From Lachnoclostridium sp. UBA3775 (lineage in GTDB: Bacteria > Bacillota > Clostridia > Lachnospirales > Lachnospiraceae): 14,038 bases of DNA. Location of the stretch: NCBI GenBank assembly GCA_002369525.1, contig DFFN01000098.1, positions 1 to 14,038 on the forward strand, read 5' to 3'. Under the pieces are notes generated by a model. The model saw nothing but the letters and a program-made list of their open reading frames with translations. It searched no databases and was not told the origin of the DNA. A program made the position numbers and the translations under genes. How positions within the stretch are numbered: the first letter of the stretch is position 1; every line of letters starts with the position of its first letter. This document shows, piece after piece, positions 7,793 to 14,038 of this stretch.

Positions 7793-9421
7793 TCAATAGG
7801 CCGGATAATATTCTTTTATTATTCTTTCCGCTGTTTTAATTCCGTCAAGCGCAGCAGACATTATTCCGCCCGCGTAGCCTGCTCCTTCACCGCAGGGGAT
7901 CAGTCCTTTTACCGACGAAAACATGTTTTCATCCCTGTTGATCCTTACAGGGCTTGAGGTTCTGCTTTCAATGCCCGCAAGTATTGTGCTTCCGTCACCA
8001 AATCCTTTGATTTTCCTGTCAAATATTTTAAAACCTTCGACAAGGCTTTCGCAGACAAATTCCGGAAGGCAGCTGTTAAGATCTGCGGGAGTTACTCCGC
8101 CTTTTATCATCAGTCCTGCATTTTTTACTGAGTTTTCGGCCTCTGTTTCGTTACATTCTCTTTTTTCGGAAAAAGCTTTGAGATTTTGTACAGGTATTTT
8201 CCCCCGACCAATTTCATATGCTTTTCTCTCGTACTTTCTCTGAAATTCAACACCTGAAAGCGGAGTTTTTCCAAAGCCTTCTTTTTCAAAATCCTCGGGT
8301 GTTACATTTACGATAATGGCGGCATTGGCATAGGCACCGTCACGGGCCGAACAGCTCATGCCGTTAACCACGAGCATGCCCTCTTCGCTTGAGGAATTAA
8401 CGACATAACCGCCAGGACACATGCAGAAGGAATAAACGCTCCTGCCGTTTTCAAGGCCTGCGGTAAGCTTATATGAAGCTGCGGGAAGCTTCCGGTAAAA
8501 ATCTCCGTACTGGTTTTTGCTGATCAGTTCCTGCGGATGTATCGCGCGTACACCTATTGCAAAGGCTTTTGCGCTCATATGCATTTTTTTGTCATTTAAC
8601 AGTTTAAAGACATCTCTTGCACTGTGACCTGTCGCAAGGATGGCAAGCTCGGTATTTACAGACTCCTTTGAACCGTCTGAGGCAGAATAAGAAATATCGC
8701 ACAGCCTGTCATTATCTGTTTTAAAATCATTAAATCTGCTGTTAAACCTGATGTCCGCACCGAGACTGATCAGTTTTTCACGCATGTTTTTGACGATTAC
8801 CGAGAGTTTGTCGGTTCCTATATGCGGTTTTGAATCATATAAAATATCCTCATCTGCGCCAAAATCCACAAAGGTTTTCAGCACAAAACGTCCCTTTCCG
8901 TCACGGTCTTTGATGAGAGTGTTGAGCTTCCCGTCTGAAAAAGTACCTGCGCCGCCCTCACCGAAAAGAACATTTGAATCGGGATTTAAAGGCTTGCCGG
9001 AAAGAAAGTCATCAATATCCTTCTGCCTCTCTTCTGCTCTTTTCCCTCTTTCAAGAACTATGGGCTTAAAGCCGGCAAGGGAAAGAATATATGCTGCAAA
9101 AAGTCCTGCGGGTCCGAAACCGATGATCACGGGAGGATCGTTAAGAGCTTTGCAGCCTCTTTCCGGCAATTTATATCTGAAAACATCTGCAGGACCTGCC
9201 TCGTTCGGTTTAAATTTTTTTAAAGGCTTTCTTTTACAATAGACGTCAACAGCGTAAATATAAAAAACATCCTCGCGGTTTCTTGCATCGACCGAGCGCT
9301 TGAAAACCTCGGTTTTTTCGATATCGTTTTCTTTAAGGCCAAGAAAAGCAAGCGCAGCTTTTTTTATATCGTCGCTCTTATGGTCCAGAGGAAGTTTCAG
9401 TTGATGTATTCTGTAGATCAT
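7793..9421 (-). CDS. COG2509-type FAD-dependent oxidoreductase
   Basis: This 542-residue flavoprotein has a small N-terminal domain (about 1-85) followed by an FAD/NAD(P) Rossmann fold. The dinucleotide-binding motif VIIGFGPAGLFAA is at 98-110, with the ribose-binding acidic residue in VLERG (Glu124). The family-specific GEGGAGTFSDGKLNT is at 154-168, and the C-terminal FAD-closing CGEGAGYAGGIMSAALDGIKTAE is at about 510-532. This is the conserved, biochemically poorly defined family called 'uncharacterized FAD-dependent dehydrogenase'; substrate and partner are unknown. No signal peptide is seen, so it should be cytoplasmic. The ATG at 9421 uses GAGG (9426-9429), which overlaps the TGA of the upstream BaiN-like gene, so the two flavoproteins are probably translationally coupled. 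Confidence 0.88.
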   Translation of the reverse strand: MIYRIHQLKLPLDHKSDDIKKAALAFLGLKENDIEKTEVFKRSVDARNREDVFYIYAVDVYCKRKPLKKFKPNEAGPADVFRYKLPERGCKALNDPPVIIGFGPAGLFAAYILSLAGFKPIVLERGKRAEERQKDIDDFLSGKPLNPDSNVLFGEGGAGTFSDGKLNTLIKDRDGKGRFVLKTFVDFGADEDILYDSKPHIGTDKLSVIVKNMREKLISLGADIRFNSRFNDFKTDNDRLCDISYSASDGSKESVNTELAILATGHSARDVFKLLNDKKMHMSAKAFAIGVRAIHPQELISKNQYGDFYRKLPAASYKLTAGLENGRSVYSFCMCPGGYVVNSSSEEGMLVVNGMSCSARDGAYANAAIIVNVTPEDFEKEGFGKTPLSGVEFQRKYERKAYEIGRGKIPVQNLKAFSEKRECNETEAENSVKNAGLMIKGGVTPADLNSCLPEFVCESLVEGFKIFDRKIKGFGDGSTILAGIESRTSSPVRINRDENMFSSVKGLIPCGEGAGYAGGIMSAALDGIKTAERIIKEYYPAY

Positions 9422-9427
9422 ATTACC

Positions 9428-10663
9428 TCATATTCTGCCTGCACTGATTCCGGCCATATGTCCGGAGGAAAAGGCCCATTGCAGATTATACCCTCCGCAG
9501 CTGCCATCCACGTCAAGGATTTCTCCGGCAAAGAACAGTCCGGGATGCTTCAGTGATTCAAGCCTGTCACTGACTTCGTTTAAAGGTATCCCTCCGCAGC
9601 AGACCTGGGCTTTTTCAAAACCTTCCGTCCCCTTTGTAACAAGCGTGAAATTCTTCAGAACCGCAGAAAGATTTGCAATATTTTTGTGCTTGTTTGAATA
9701 TGCCGGCTTGTCGGGATTGATTCCGGCAAGCGTAAGACAATAATCTAACAGTTTATTGTTGAGATAGCCGATCAGAAGTTCATAGGCAGTCTTTTGACCG
9801 GCTTTTGCATTATAAAACAGATTCTGGATTTTCTCGGTAAGCATATGCTCTTCATATTCCGGGAAGAAATCAAGACTTAAGCTTACCTTTTTCTTTTCTT
9901 CGAAAGCAAGCGATGCATAGCGGCTCAGTATCATCACGGGAATCCCGCTGATATTTGTTTTGTTGAAAATTATTTCGCCCGCTTCCGAGAATACGGCAGA
10001 ACCGTCAATGTTAAGATATGCCCTGCACTTTACCCTGACGCCCGAAAGCTTCTCAAGCTTTTTATCGTCGGTTTTTAAAGCTACAAGTGCGGGAAGCTGT
10101 TTGACAAAATGATGCCCAAGCGCTTTGATTTTTAAATTAAGGTTGCCGTCGCTCCCGTGTATCGGGGAGGCTTTCCCTCCCGTTGCAATCAACAGCTTGT
10201 CGGAAAGATAACGGCCGACCGGTGTATAAACATCATATTTCCCGTCTTTTATTTTGATATCTGTCACCTTTTCGTTGCAGATAAGGTTTATTTTCAGCTT
10301 TTTTGCCTCGCTTATCAGAGCCTCGGCAACTGCAAGAGCCTGTTCGGATGCGGGATATACATAGTCATTGATTATCCGGGCCGGAACACCCAGTGAATCA
10401 AAATATTCGATCAAAGCCTTATTATCAAAGCTTTTAATTATCTTAAGAGCTTTTTTCGCATCGCCCGAGCGAATCACATCGCCCTTCCAGCTCATGTTTG
10501 TGAAATTACAGCGGCCGTTCCCGGTGGCATAGATTTTCCTGCAAAGCTTTTCGTTCTGCTCTATAACGCTAACATTCATACCGTTTTCGGCAGCTGTGAT
10601 CGCAGCCATCATGCCGGCGGGTCCCGATCCTATCACAGTTAAAGTTTTTTTATCATCAGGCAT
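9428..10663 (-). CDS. BaiN/HI0933-family NAD(P)/FAD-dependent oxidoreductase
   Basis: This 411-residue flavoprotein belongs to the COG2081 (HI0933/YhiN/BaiN) family. Visible motifs are the N-terminal FAD-binding TVIGSGPAGMMAA (9-21) with IEQNEK, the family hallmark KIYATGNGRCNFTN (43-56), LLIATGGKASPIHGSDG (157-173), TKGTEGFEKAQVCCGGI, and the C-terminal GEILDVDGSCGGYNLQWAFSSG (380-401). The length is normal for the family. Most members have no proven substrate. One clostridial relative, BaiN, has been reported to reduce bile-acid intermediates, but nothing nearby (no bai genes) suggests that role here. The ATG at 10663 has GAGGT about 6 nt upstream. It lies 18 bp after the flippase stop and 6 bp before the COG2509 start, within the leftward operon. 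Confidence 0.9.
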   Translation of the reverse strand: MPDDKKTLTVIGSGPAGMMAAITAAENGMNVSVIEQNEKLCRKIYATGNGRCNFTNMSWKGDVIRSGDAKKALKIIKSFDNKALIEYFDSLGVPARIINDYVYPASEQALAVAEALISEAKKLKINLICNEKVTDIKIKDGKYDVYTPVGRYLSDKLLIATGGKASPIHGSDGNLNLKIKALGHHFVKQLPALVALKTDDKKLEKLSGVRVKCRAYLNIDGSAVFSEAGEIIFNKTNISGIPVMILSRYASLAFEEKKKVSLSLDFFPEYEEHMLTEKIQNLFYNAKAGQKTAYELLIGYLNNKLLDYCLTLAGINPDKPAYSNKHKNIANLSAVLKNFTLVTKGTEGFEKAQVCCGGIPLNEVSDRLESLKHPGLFFAGEILDVDGSCGGYNLQWAFSSGHMAGISAGRI

Positions 10664-10681
10664 AAGCTTACCTCATTAAAA

Positions 10682-12304
10682 TCAGCAGAAAAGTCCGATT
10701 TTTGAAAACATATTAACCAAAGTCCTTCCCTTCGGCATGCCGAGCATTTCCTCTTTGGTGACACCGCCAAGCTTAATAAGGAAAAAGAAATATGAAACAA
10801 CGGCAACGGCAAGAGCAAATAACGTACTGATCGCATAATGTGCAAAAAGATCAAGAACCTTATATACGCCGAAGGCAATCGCACCCATGATAAGTGAAGA
10901 TACCATAGGAATAACAAAGGTTTTAAACACTTCCTGTTTATAATCAATGAGCTTTCCTATCGATCTCCAGTTAAGAACACAGACAACCAGCGGGAAAATA
11001 ACATTGCATATTACAAGTGCATAAGCTCCGAGATTACAGAACTTAAGCAGAATTATCAAAAGAGGGATATGTATCAGAAGCGAAATTGCCGAATGTATAA
11101 CCGGAAGCCTCATTTTGTTAATGCCCTGAAGCACTCCGTTGGTAACGGTTGACAAAGCAAAAAATATTATACATATGCCGCCGATGGTAAGCATGACAGT
11201 CGAATCGTGTCTGTTGTCTTTAAAAAGAAGCAAAAGTATGGGGTGCGCCAGAACACTCATTCCGACAGCCGAGGGAAAAGCTATTATCATGTTGAATTTA
11301 ACGACACTGGCAATCTTCGTTTTAAGAGCATCATAGCGGCCGACAACAAATTCGGCAATGAGGCTGGGCACTATTGCAGTTCCCATCGCGCTTGCAACAG
11401 CTACGGGTACATTGGTAAGAAGCCTGTATTTGTTTGAATATATGCCCCACATTGTACTTCTTGTCACTTCATCAACCGTTTTGCCTTCGATGGCATTGTA
11501 TATCACACTGTCAAGAGTACCGCTGATCTGATAGATGGTCTGTGAAACGATAACGGGAATTGCCGTAAGCATCAGAACCTTAAATATGAATTTATTGCTT
11601 TCCACCGCCTCGCTGCGGTCCTTAAGGCGTCTTTTCTTTATTATCGGTGCAGCATAGGCATACATTAAGATCAGTGAAATGAAGGCTGCAAGGGCACCGC
11701 AGAAGGTTCCGAGCGTACCGCCGCCTGCGCCCCATGAGAGCTGGCTTTTGCCGGTATTTGCTTTCATCAGAAGATATGCGGCAAGTATGCTTACGACCGC
11801 ATTGACTATCTGCTCAAACACCTGGGAAATTGCAGTGGGGACCATATTGCCATAGCCCTGGAAATATCCTCGGATGACACCCATGACAGAAAAAACAAAT
11901 ATCGTAGGTGCAAGAATCCTGAGGGGAATGATAACGCCGGGACATTTTATTATCTTAGCATATACTTCCGCAAAAGCTACAAGAAGAATGCTCATTACCG
12001 CTCCGATAACTGCGGAAAAAGTGATCGTAAAGGTGAAGACCTTGTGCGAATTCTTATATTCTTTTTTTACCAGTCTTGATGAAACAAGCTTTGATACCGC
12101 AAGCGGAAGGCTGTAGGATGACAAAATCAAAGCAAGATTGTATATTTCATATGCATAGCCGTAATAACCCATGGCGGTGTCACCAAGAACTCTTGTAAGA
12201 GGGATACGGTAAACAAGTCCGATAAGCCTGACGATTATCGAAGCGGCAGCCAGTATCGAGCCCTGTATCATTACGTTTTTGCGGAAATTATCGTTTTTAC
12301 TCAT
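10682..12304 (-). CDS. SpoVB/MurJ-like polysaccharide flippase (MOP superfamily)
   Basis: This is a polytopic membrane protein of 540 residues with hydrophobic segments along its whole length, about 14 as expected for the MOP exporter superfamily. The N-terminus (IQGSILAAASIIVRLIGLVYRIPLTRVLGDTAMGYYGYAYEIYN, then SYSLPLAVSKLVSSRLV) matches the SpoVB-type branch of COG2244, whose members flip lipid-linked oligosaccharides or lipid II to the outer face of the membrane. Whether it serves vegetative peptidoglycan, spore cortex or a surface polysaccharide cannot be decided; no glycosyltransferase lies nearby. The ATG at 12304 has only a weak purine-rich AAAAGAGA just upstream. The next in-frame ATG (codon 12) has nothing better. 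The 40-bp gap to ybeY is the largest in the operon and shows no clear terminator or promoter. Confidence 0.88.
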   Translation of the reverse strand: MSKNDNFRKNVMIQGSILAAASIIVRLIGLVYRIPLTRVLGDTAMGYYGYAYEIYNLALILSSYSLPLAVSKLVSSRLVKKEYKNSHKVFTFTITFSAVIGAVMSILLVAFAEVYAKIIKCPGVIIPLRILAPTIFVFSVMGVIRGYFQGYGNMVPTAISQVFEQIVNAVVSILAAYLLMKANTGKSQLSWGAGGGTLGTFCGALAAFISLILMYAYAAPIIKKRRLKDRSEAVESNKFIFKVLMLTAIPVIVSQTIYQISGTLDSVIYNAIEGKTVDEVTRSTMWGIYSNKYRLLTNVPVAVASAMGTAIVPSLIAEFVVGRYDALKTKIASVVKFNMIIAFPSAVGMSVLAHPILLLLFKDNRHDSTVMLTIGGICIIFFALSTVTNGVLQGINKMRLPVIHSAISLLIHIPLLIILLKFCNLGAYALVICNVIFPLVVCVLNWRSIGKLIDYKQEVFKTFVIPMVSSLIMGAIAFGVYKVLDLFAHYAISTLFALAVAVVSYFFFLIKLGGVTKEEMLGMPKGRTLVNMFSKIGLFC

Positions 12305-12344
12305 TCTCTTTTATCACTTATCTTTTTATTACATGCGTATAAAA

Positions 12345-12842
12345 CTATCTGTTAATATTGATTGACGAAAGTATCTCCCTTTGCATTCTTTCCATTTCTT
12401 CTCTTTCCGTATCTTCCATATGGTCATATCCGCAAAGATGAAGCATGGAATGGGCACAAAGAAAACCAAGCTCGCGTGTAACGCTATGTCCGTATTCCGT
12501 GGCCTGACGGTTTGCGGTATCAAGGCTTATTACGATGTCTCCGAGGACAAGTTCCTTCGTTTCCGGGTCAAACAGCCAGATATCCTTTTCTGAAACAGCC
12601 GAAAAATCACCGGGAGTTTCAAATTCCAGTGCCGGAAAAGAAAGAACATCGGTAGGCTTGTCAATGTTTCTTTCGGAAAGATTTATTTCATGAATGCTTT
12701 CGTCATTTACGAGCAGAATATTAACGCTTATTTCAAAAGGAATTTTTACATAGTCTGCAGAGGCCTTTACAACCCTTGTAAAAAGTCCTTCAAAGTCAAA
12801 ATCCTGCATCAGTTCGGTTTCGTTTTCTATATATATGTGCAT
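12345..12842 (-). CDS. ybeY: Endoribonuclease YbeY (16S rRNA maturation)
   Basis: YbeY is a zinc-dependent single-strand endoribonuclease involved in 16S rRNA 3'-end maturation and ribosome quality control. The 165-residue protein contains TDVLSFP (64-70), GDIVISLDTA (101-110) and the metal-binding HxxxHxxxxxH as HSMLHLCGYDH, with His131, His135 and His141. The length is typical. The ATG at 12842 is 5 bp after the TGA of the phoH-like gene, with a modest GAAAGA as ribosome binding site, so translation is probably coupled. The phoH-ybeY order is one of the most conserved bacterial gene pairs, which makes the assignment firm. Confidence 0.96.
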   Translation of the reverse strand: MHIYIENETELMQDFDFEGLFTRVVKASADYVKIPFEISVNILLVNDESIHEINLSERNIDKPTDVLSFPALEFETPGDFSAVSEKDIWLFDPETKELVLGDIVISLDTANRQATEYGHSVTRELGFLCAHSMLHLCGYDHMEDTEREEMERMQREILSSININR

Positions 12843-12847
12843 ATCTT

Positions 12848-13831
12848 TCAGCTTTCGTATTTCCTGTCTTTGTTCTTTACGGGTCTGCTCTCGTACTTTT
12901 CATATGCCTGGACTATTTTCTGTACAAGGGGATGACGTACGACATCCTGGCTTGTCAGATATGAAAAGCCGATATCATCGATCTCCGATAATACTTTTAT
13001 TGCGACATCAAGACCGGAAACCTGTTCAGGACCCAGATCCTTCTGAGTCATATCGCCGGTAATTACAACCTTTGAACCGAAACCGATTCTTGTCAGAAAC
13101 ATCTTCATCTGCGCAGGAGTTGTATTCTGTGCTTCGTCAAGTATTATAAAAGCATTGTCGAGAGTCCTGCCTCTCATATATGCAAGAGGAGCAACCTCGA
13201 TCAGACCTTTCTCTTGATTTTTGATAAAGGAATCGGCACCCATGATCTGATAAAGCGCATCATATAACGGTCTCAGATAAGGATCGATCTTTTGCTGAAG
13301 ATCACCTGGAAGGAAGCCGAGCTTCTCTCCTGCCTCAATGGCCGGTCTGGTCAGAATTATTCTCTGCACATCATCATTCTTAAATGCGGTTATCGCCATT
13401 GCCATTGCAAGATACGTCTTACCGGTACCTGCCGGACCGATTCCGAAAGTAATCATTTTTTCACGGATATTGTCAACATACTTCTTCTGACCGACAGTCT
13501 TGGGCTTTACCGGTTTGCCGTTGATCGTATGGCAGATCAATTCGTCGTCAAGCTTTATAAGCATACCGGAATTATGTTCCTTGGTAAGTGACAGGCTGTA
13601 GTTTATGTTCTGTTCGGTAATAACGTTTCCGCGCTTTGAAAGATCGTAAAGAGAATTAATGCAGTCCGAAGCAAGCTTTACAGGTCCGTCCTCTCCTACT
13701 ATCTTCAATTCGTTTTCCCGCTGTATCAGCGTGACATGAAGAGCTCTTTCGATAAGCTTGGCGTGGGAATCGTATTCACCGAATATATTTTTGATGTGCT
13801 CTGCGGATATTCCGTTAATGGTTTCTATCAA
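12848..13831 (-). CDS. PhoH-like ATPase (YbeZ type)
   Basis: This 327-residue cytoplasmic ATPase has Walker A GPAGTGKT at 132-139, the family-typical IILTRPAIEAGEKLGFLPGDLQQKIDPYLRPLYDAL at about 158-193, Walker B FIILDEAQN at 228-236, and ITGDMTQKD at 257-265. The N-terminal 100 residues fit the additional domain of the YbeZ/PhoH branch. The role is thought to be in RNA metabolism alongside YbeY; the exact substrate is unsettled. The start is a TTG at 13831, supported by GAGG (13839-13842) 7 nt upstream; the next in-frame ATG is at codon 90, inside the conserved protein. It is the first gene of the leftward operon and lies directly downstream of a near-consensus promoter. Confidence 0.94.
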   Translation of the reverse strand: MIETINGISAEHIKNIFGEYDSHAKLIERALHVTLIQRENELKIVGEDGPVKLASDCINSLYDLSKRGNVITEQNINYSLSLTKEHNSGMLIKLDDELICHTINGKPVKPKTVGQKKYVDNIREKMITFGIGPAGTGKTYLAMAMAITAFKNDDVQRIILTRPAIEAGEKLGFLPGDLQQKIDPYLRPLYDALYQIMGADSFIKNQEKGLIEVAPLAYMRGRTLDNAFIILDEAQNTTPAQMKMFLTRIGFGSKVVITGDMTQKDLGPEQVSGLDVAIKVLSEIDDIGFSYLTSQDVVRHPLVQKIVQAYEKYESRPVKNKDRKYES

Positions 13832-13875
13832 AGCTTTTCCTCTTTTTGTGAAAAAAATATTTAATGCCTTAGGAT

Positions 13876-13904
13876 ATTATATAGTAATATTATCATTTCG
13901 TCAA
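13876..13904 (-). promoter_or_regulatory. Sigma-A promoter of the phoH-ybeY operon
   Basis: On the minus strand, -35 TTGACG (13899-13904) and a perfect -10 TATAAT (13876-13881) are separated by exactly 17 bp. Transcription should begin near 13869, about 40 nt before the TTG start of the phoH-like gene. The promoter sits just downstream of the rpsU terminator, so the operon is insulated from rpsU. No other comparably good promoter was seen further along the operon. Confidence 0.82.
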
Positions 13905-13918
13905 TGTTTTTGAATATT

Positions 13919-13946
13919 AAAAAAGCTGCCGGAAACCGGCAGCTTT
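13919..13946 (-). terminator. Intrinsic terminator of rpsU
   Basis: A perfect 11-bp stem (AAAGCTGCCGG at 13922-13932, CCGGCAGCTTT at 13936-13946) has a 3-nt loop. Read on the minus strand it ends in a run of six T (13924 down to 13919). It lies 23 bp after the rpsU stop. On the plus strand the downstream T-tract is lacking, so it acts leftward. Confidence 0.92.
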
Positions 13947-13969
13947 ATATCCATTAAAATAAATAGATG

Positions 13970-14038
13970 TTATTTGAACTTTCTCTTACGAGCTGCTTCA
14001 GACTTTTTCTTGCGTCTTACGCTGGGCTTCTCGTAATG
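13970..14038 (-). CDS. rpsU: 30S ribosomal protein S21, C-terminal part
   Basis: The window's right edge cuts through a minus-strand gene, leaving 22 codons plus stop: HYEKPSVRRKKKSEAARKRKFK. This highly basic tail is the characteristic end of bacterial ribosomal protein S21, a small-subunit protein near the 16S rRNA 3' end (whole protein about 58 residues). The fragment was too short for routine ORF calling but is unmistakable. It is followed by a strong terminator, so it belongs to a separate transcript from the phoH operon. S21 near phoH-ybeY groups genes linked to 30S maturation and function. Confidence 0.95.
   Translation of the reverse strand, partial: HYEKPSVRRKKKSEAARKRKFK

Noticed and set aside
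7773..7796. TTG at 7796 as the cyclo-ligase start
   Set aside because: It overlaps the preceding stop codon and lacks a ribosome binding site; the ATG at 7772 has GGGAGG 6 nt upstream.
8751..9242. 163-codon open frame on the + strand opposite the COG2509 gene
   Set aside because: It is wholly antisense to a well-conserved gene, and its composition (Ser/Pro/Lys-rich) is that of a shadow frame; there is no homology signal.
9428..10663. Bile-acid 7-dehydroxylation gene (baiN proper)
   Set aside because: Family membership alone does not show this function, relatives are widespread in bacteria without the pathway, and no other bai gene is in the window.
12305..12360. Possible promoter before the flippase (TTAACA with a TAATAA-like -10 on the - strand)
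   Set aside because: The -10 match is poor and the spacing is 18 bp; in A/T-rich DNA this is expected by chance.

Overview
The window looks like chromosomal DNA from a low-to-moderate GC Firmicute, most likely a gut-type Clostridia (Lachnospiraceae-like). The reasons are strong AGGAGG-type ribosome binding sites, some GTG and TTG starts, consensus sigma-A promoters, a SpoVB-type flippase, a BaiN-type flavoprotein, and a tyrosine recombinase that resembles streptococcal XerS. The genus is inference. I see no phage genes, insertion sequences, CRISPR arrays, tRNAs or rRNAs.

Left third (1-4395, + strand): a tightly packed operon of a MoxR-family AAA+ ATPase (5' end outside the window), a DUF58 membrane protein, and an 890-residue TgpA-like membrane protein with an extracytoplasmic transglutaminase-like domain. 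This trio recurs in many bacteria. By family knowledge it is an ATPase chaperone acting with membrane and envelope proteins, but the substrate is not known.

Middle (4396-5640, + strand): a 141-bp intergenic region followed by a single XerS-like tyrosine recombinase with its own near-consensus extended -10 promoter. Just upstream of that promoter is a perfect inverted repeat: two 13-bp arms around an asymmetric 6-bp centre. It has the geometry of a Xer/dif or lox-type recombination site and is not followed by a U-tract. A recombinase with its candidate target site immediately upstream matches the arrangement known for XerS/difSL in streptococci and lactococci, and is the most interesting item here.

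Right two thirds (5663-13831, - strand): a seven-gene leftward operon, probably transcribed from a strong promoter at 13876-13904. In transcription order it is phoH-like ATPase, ybeY (rRNA maturation endonuclease), a SpoVB/MurJ-like lipid-linked polysaccharide flippase, a BaiN/HI0933-family flavoprotein, a COG2509 flavoprotein, 5-formyltetrahydrofolate cyclo-ligase, and miaB (tRNA ms2i6A synthase). RNA-processing genes open and close the operon, with redox, folate and envelope genes between. At the right edge is the 3' end of rpsU (ribosomal protein S21) on the - strand, closed by a textbook intrinsic terminator.

Two start sites were moved inward on ribosome-binding-site evidence: the recombinase starts at 4537 and the cyclo-ligase at 7772. 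All junctions not described as separate features are short (5-40 bp).
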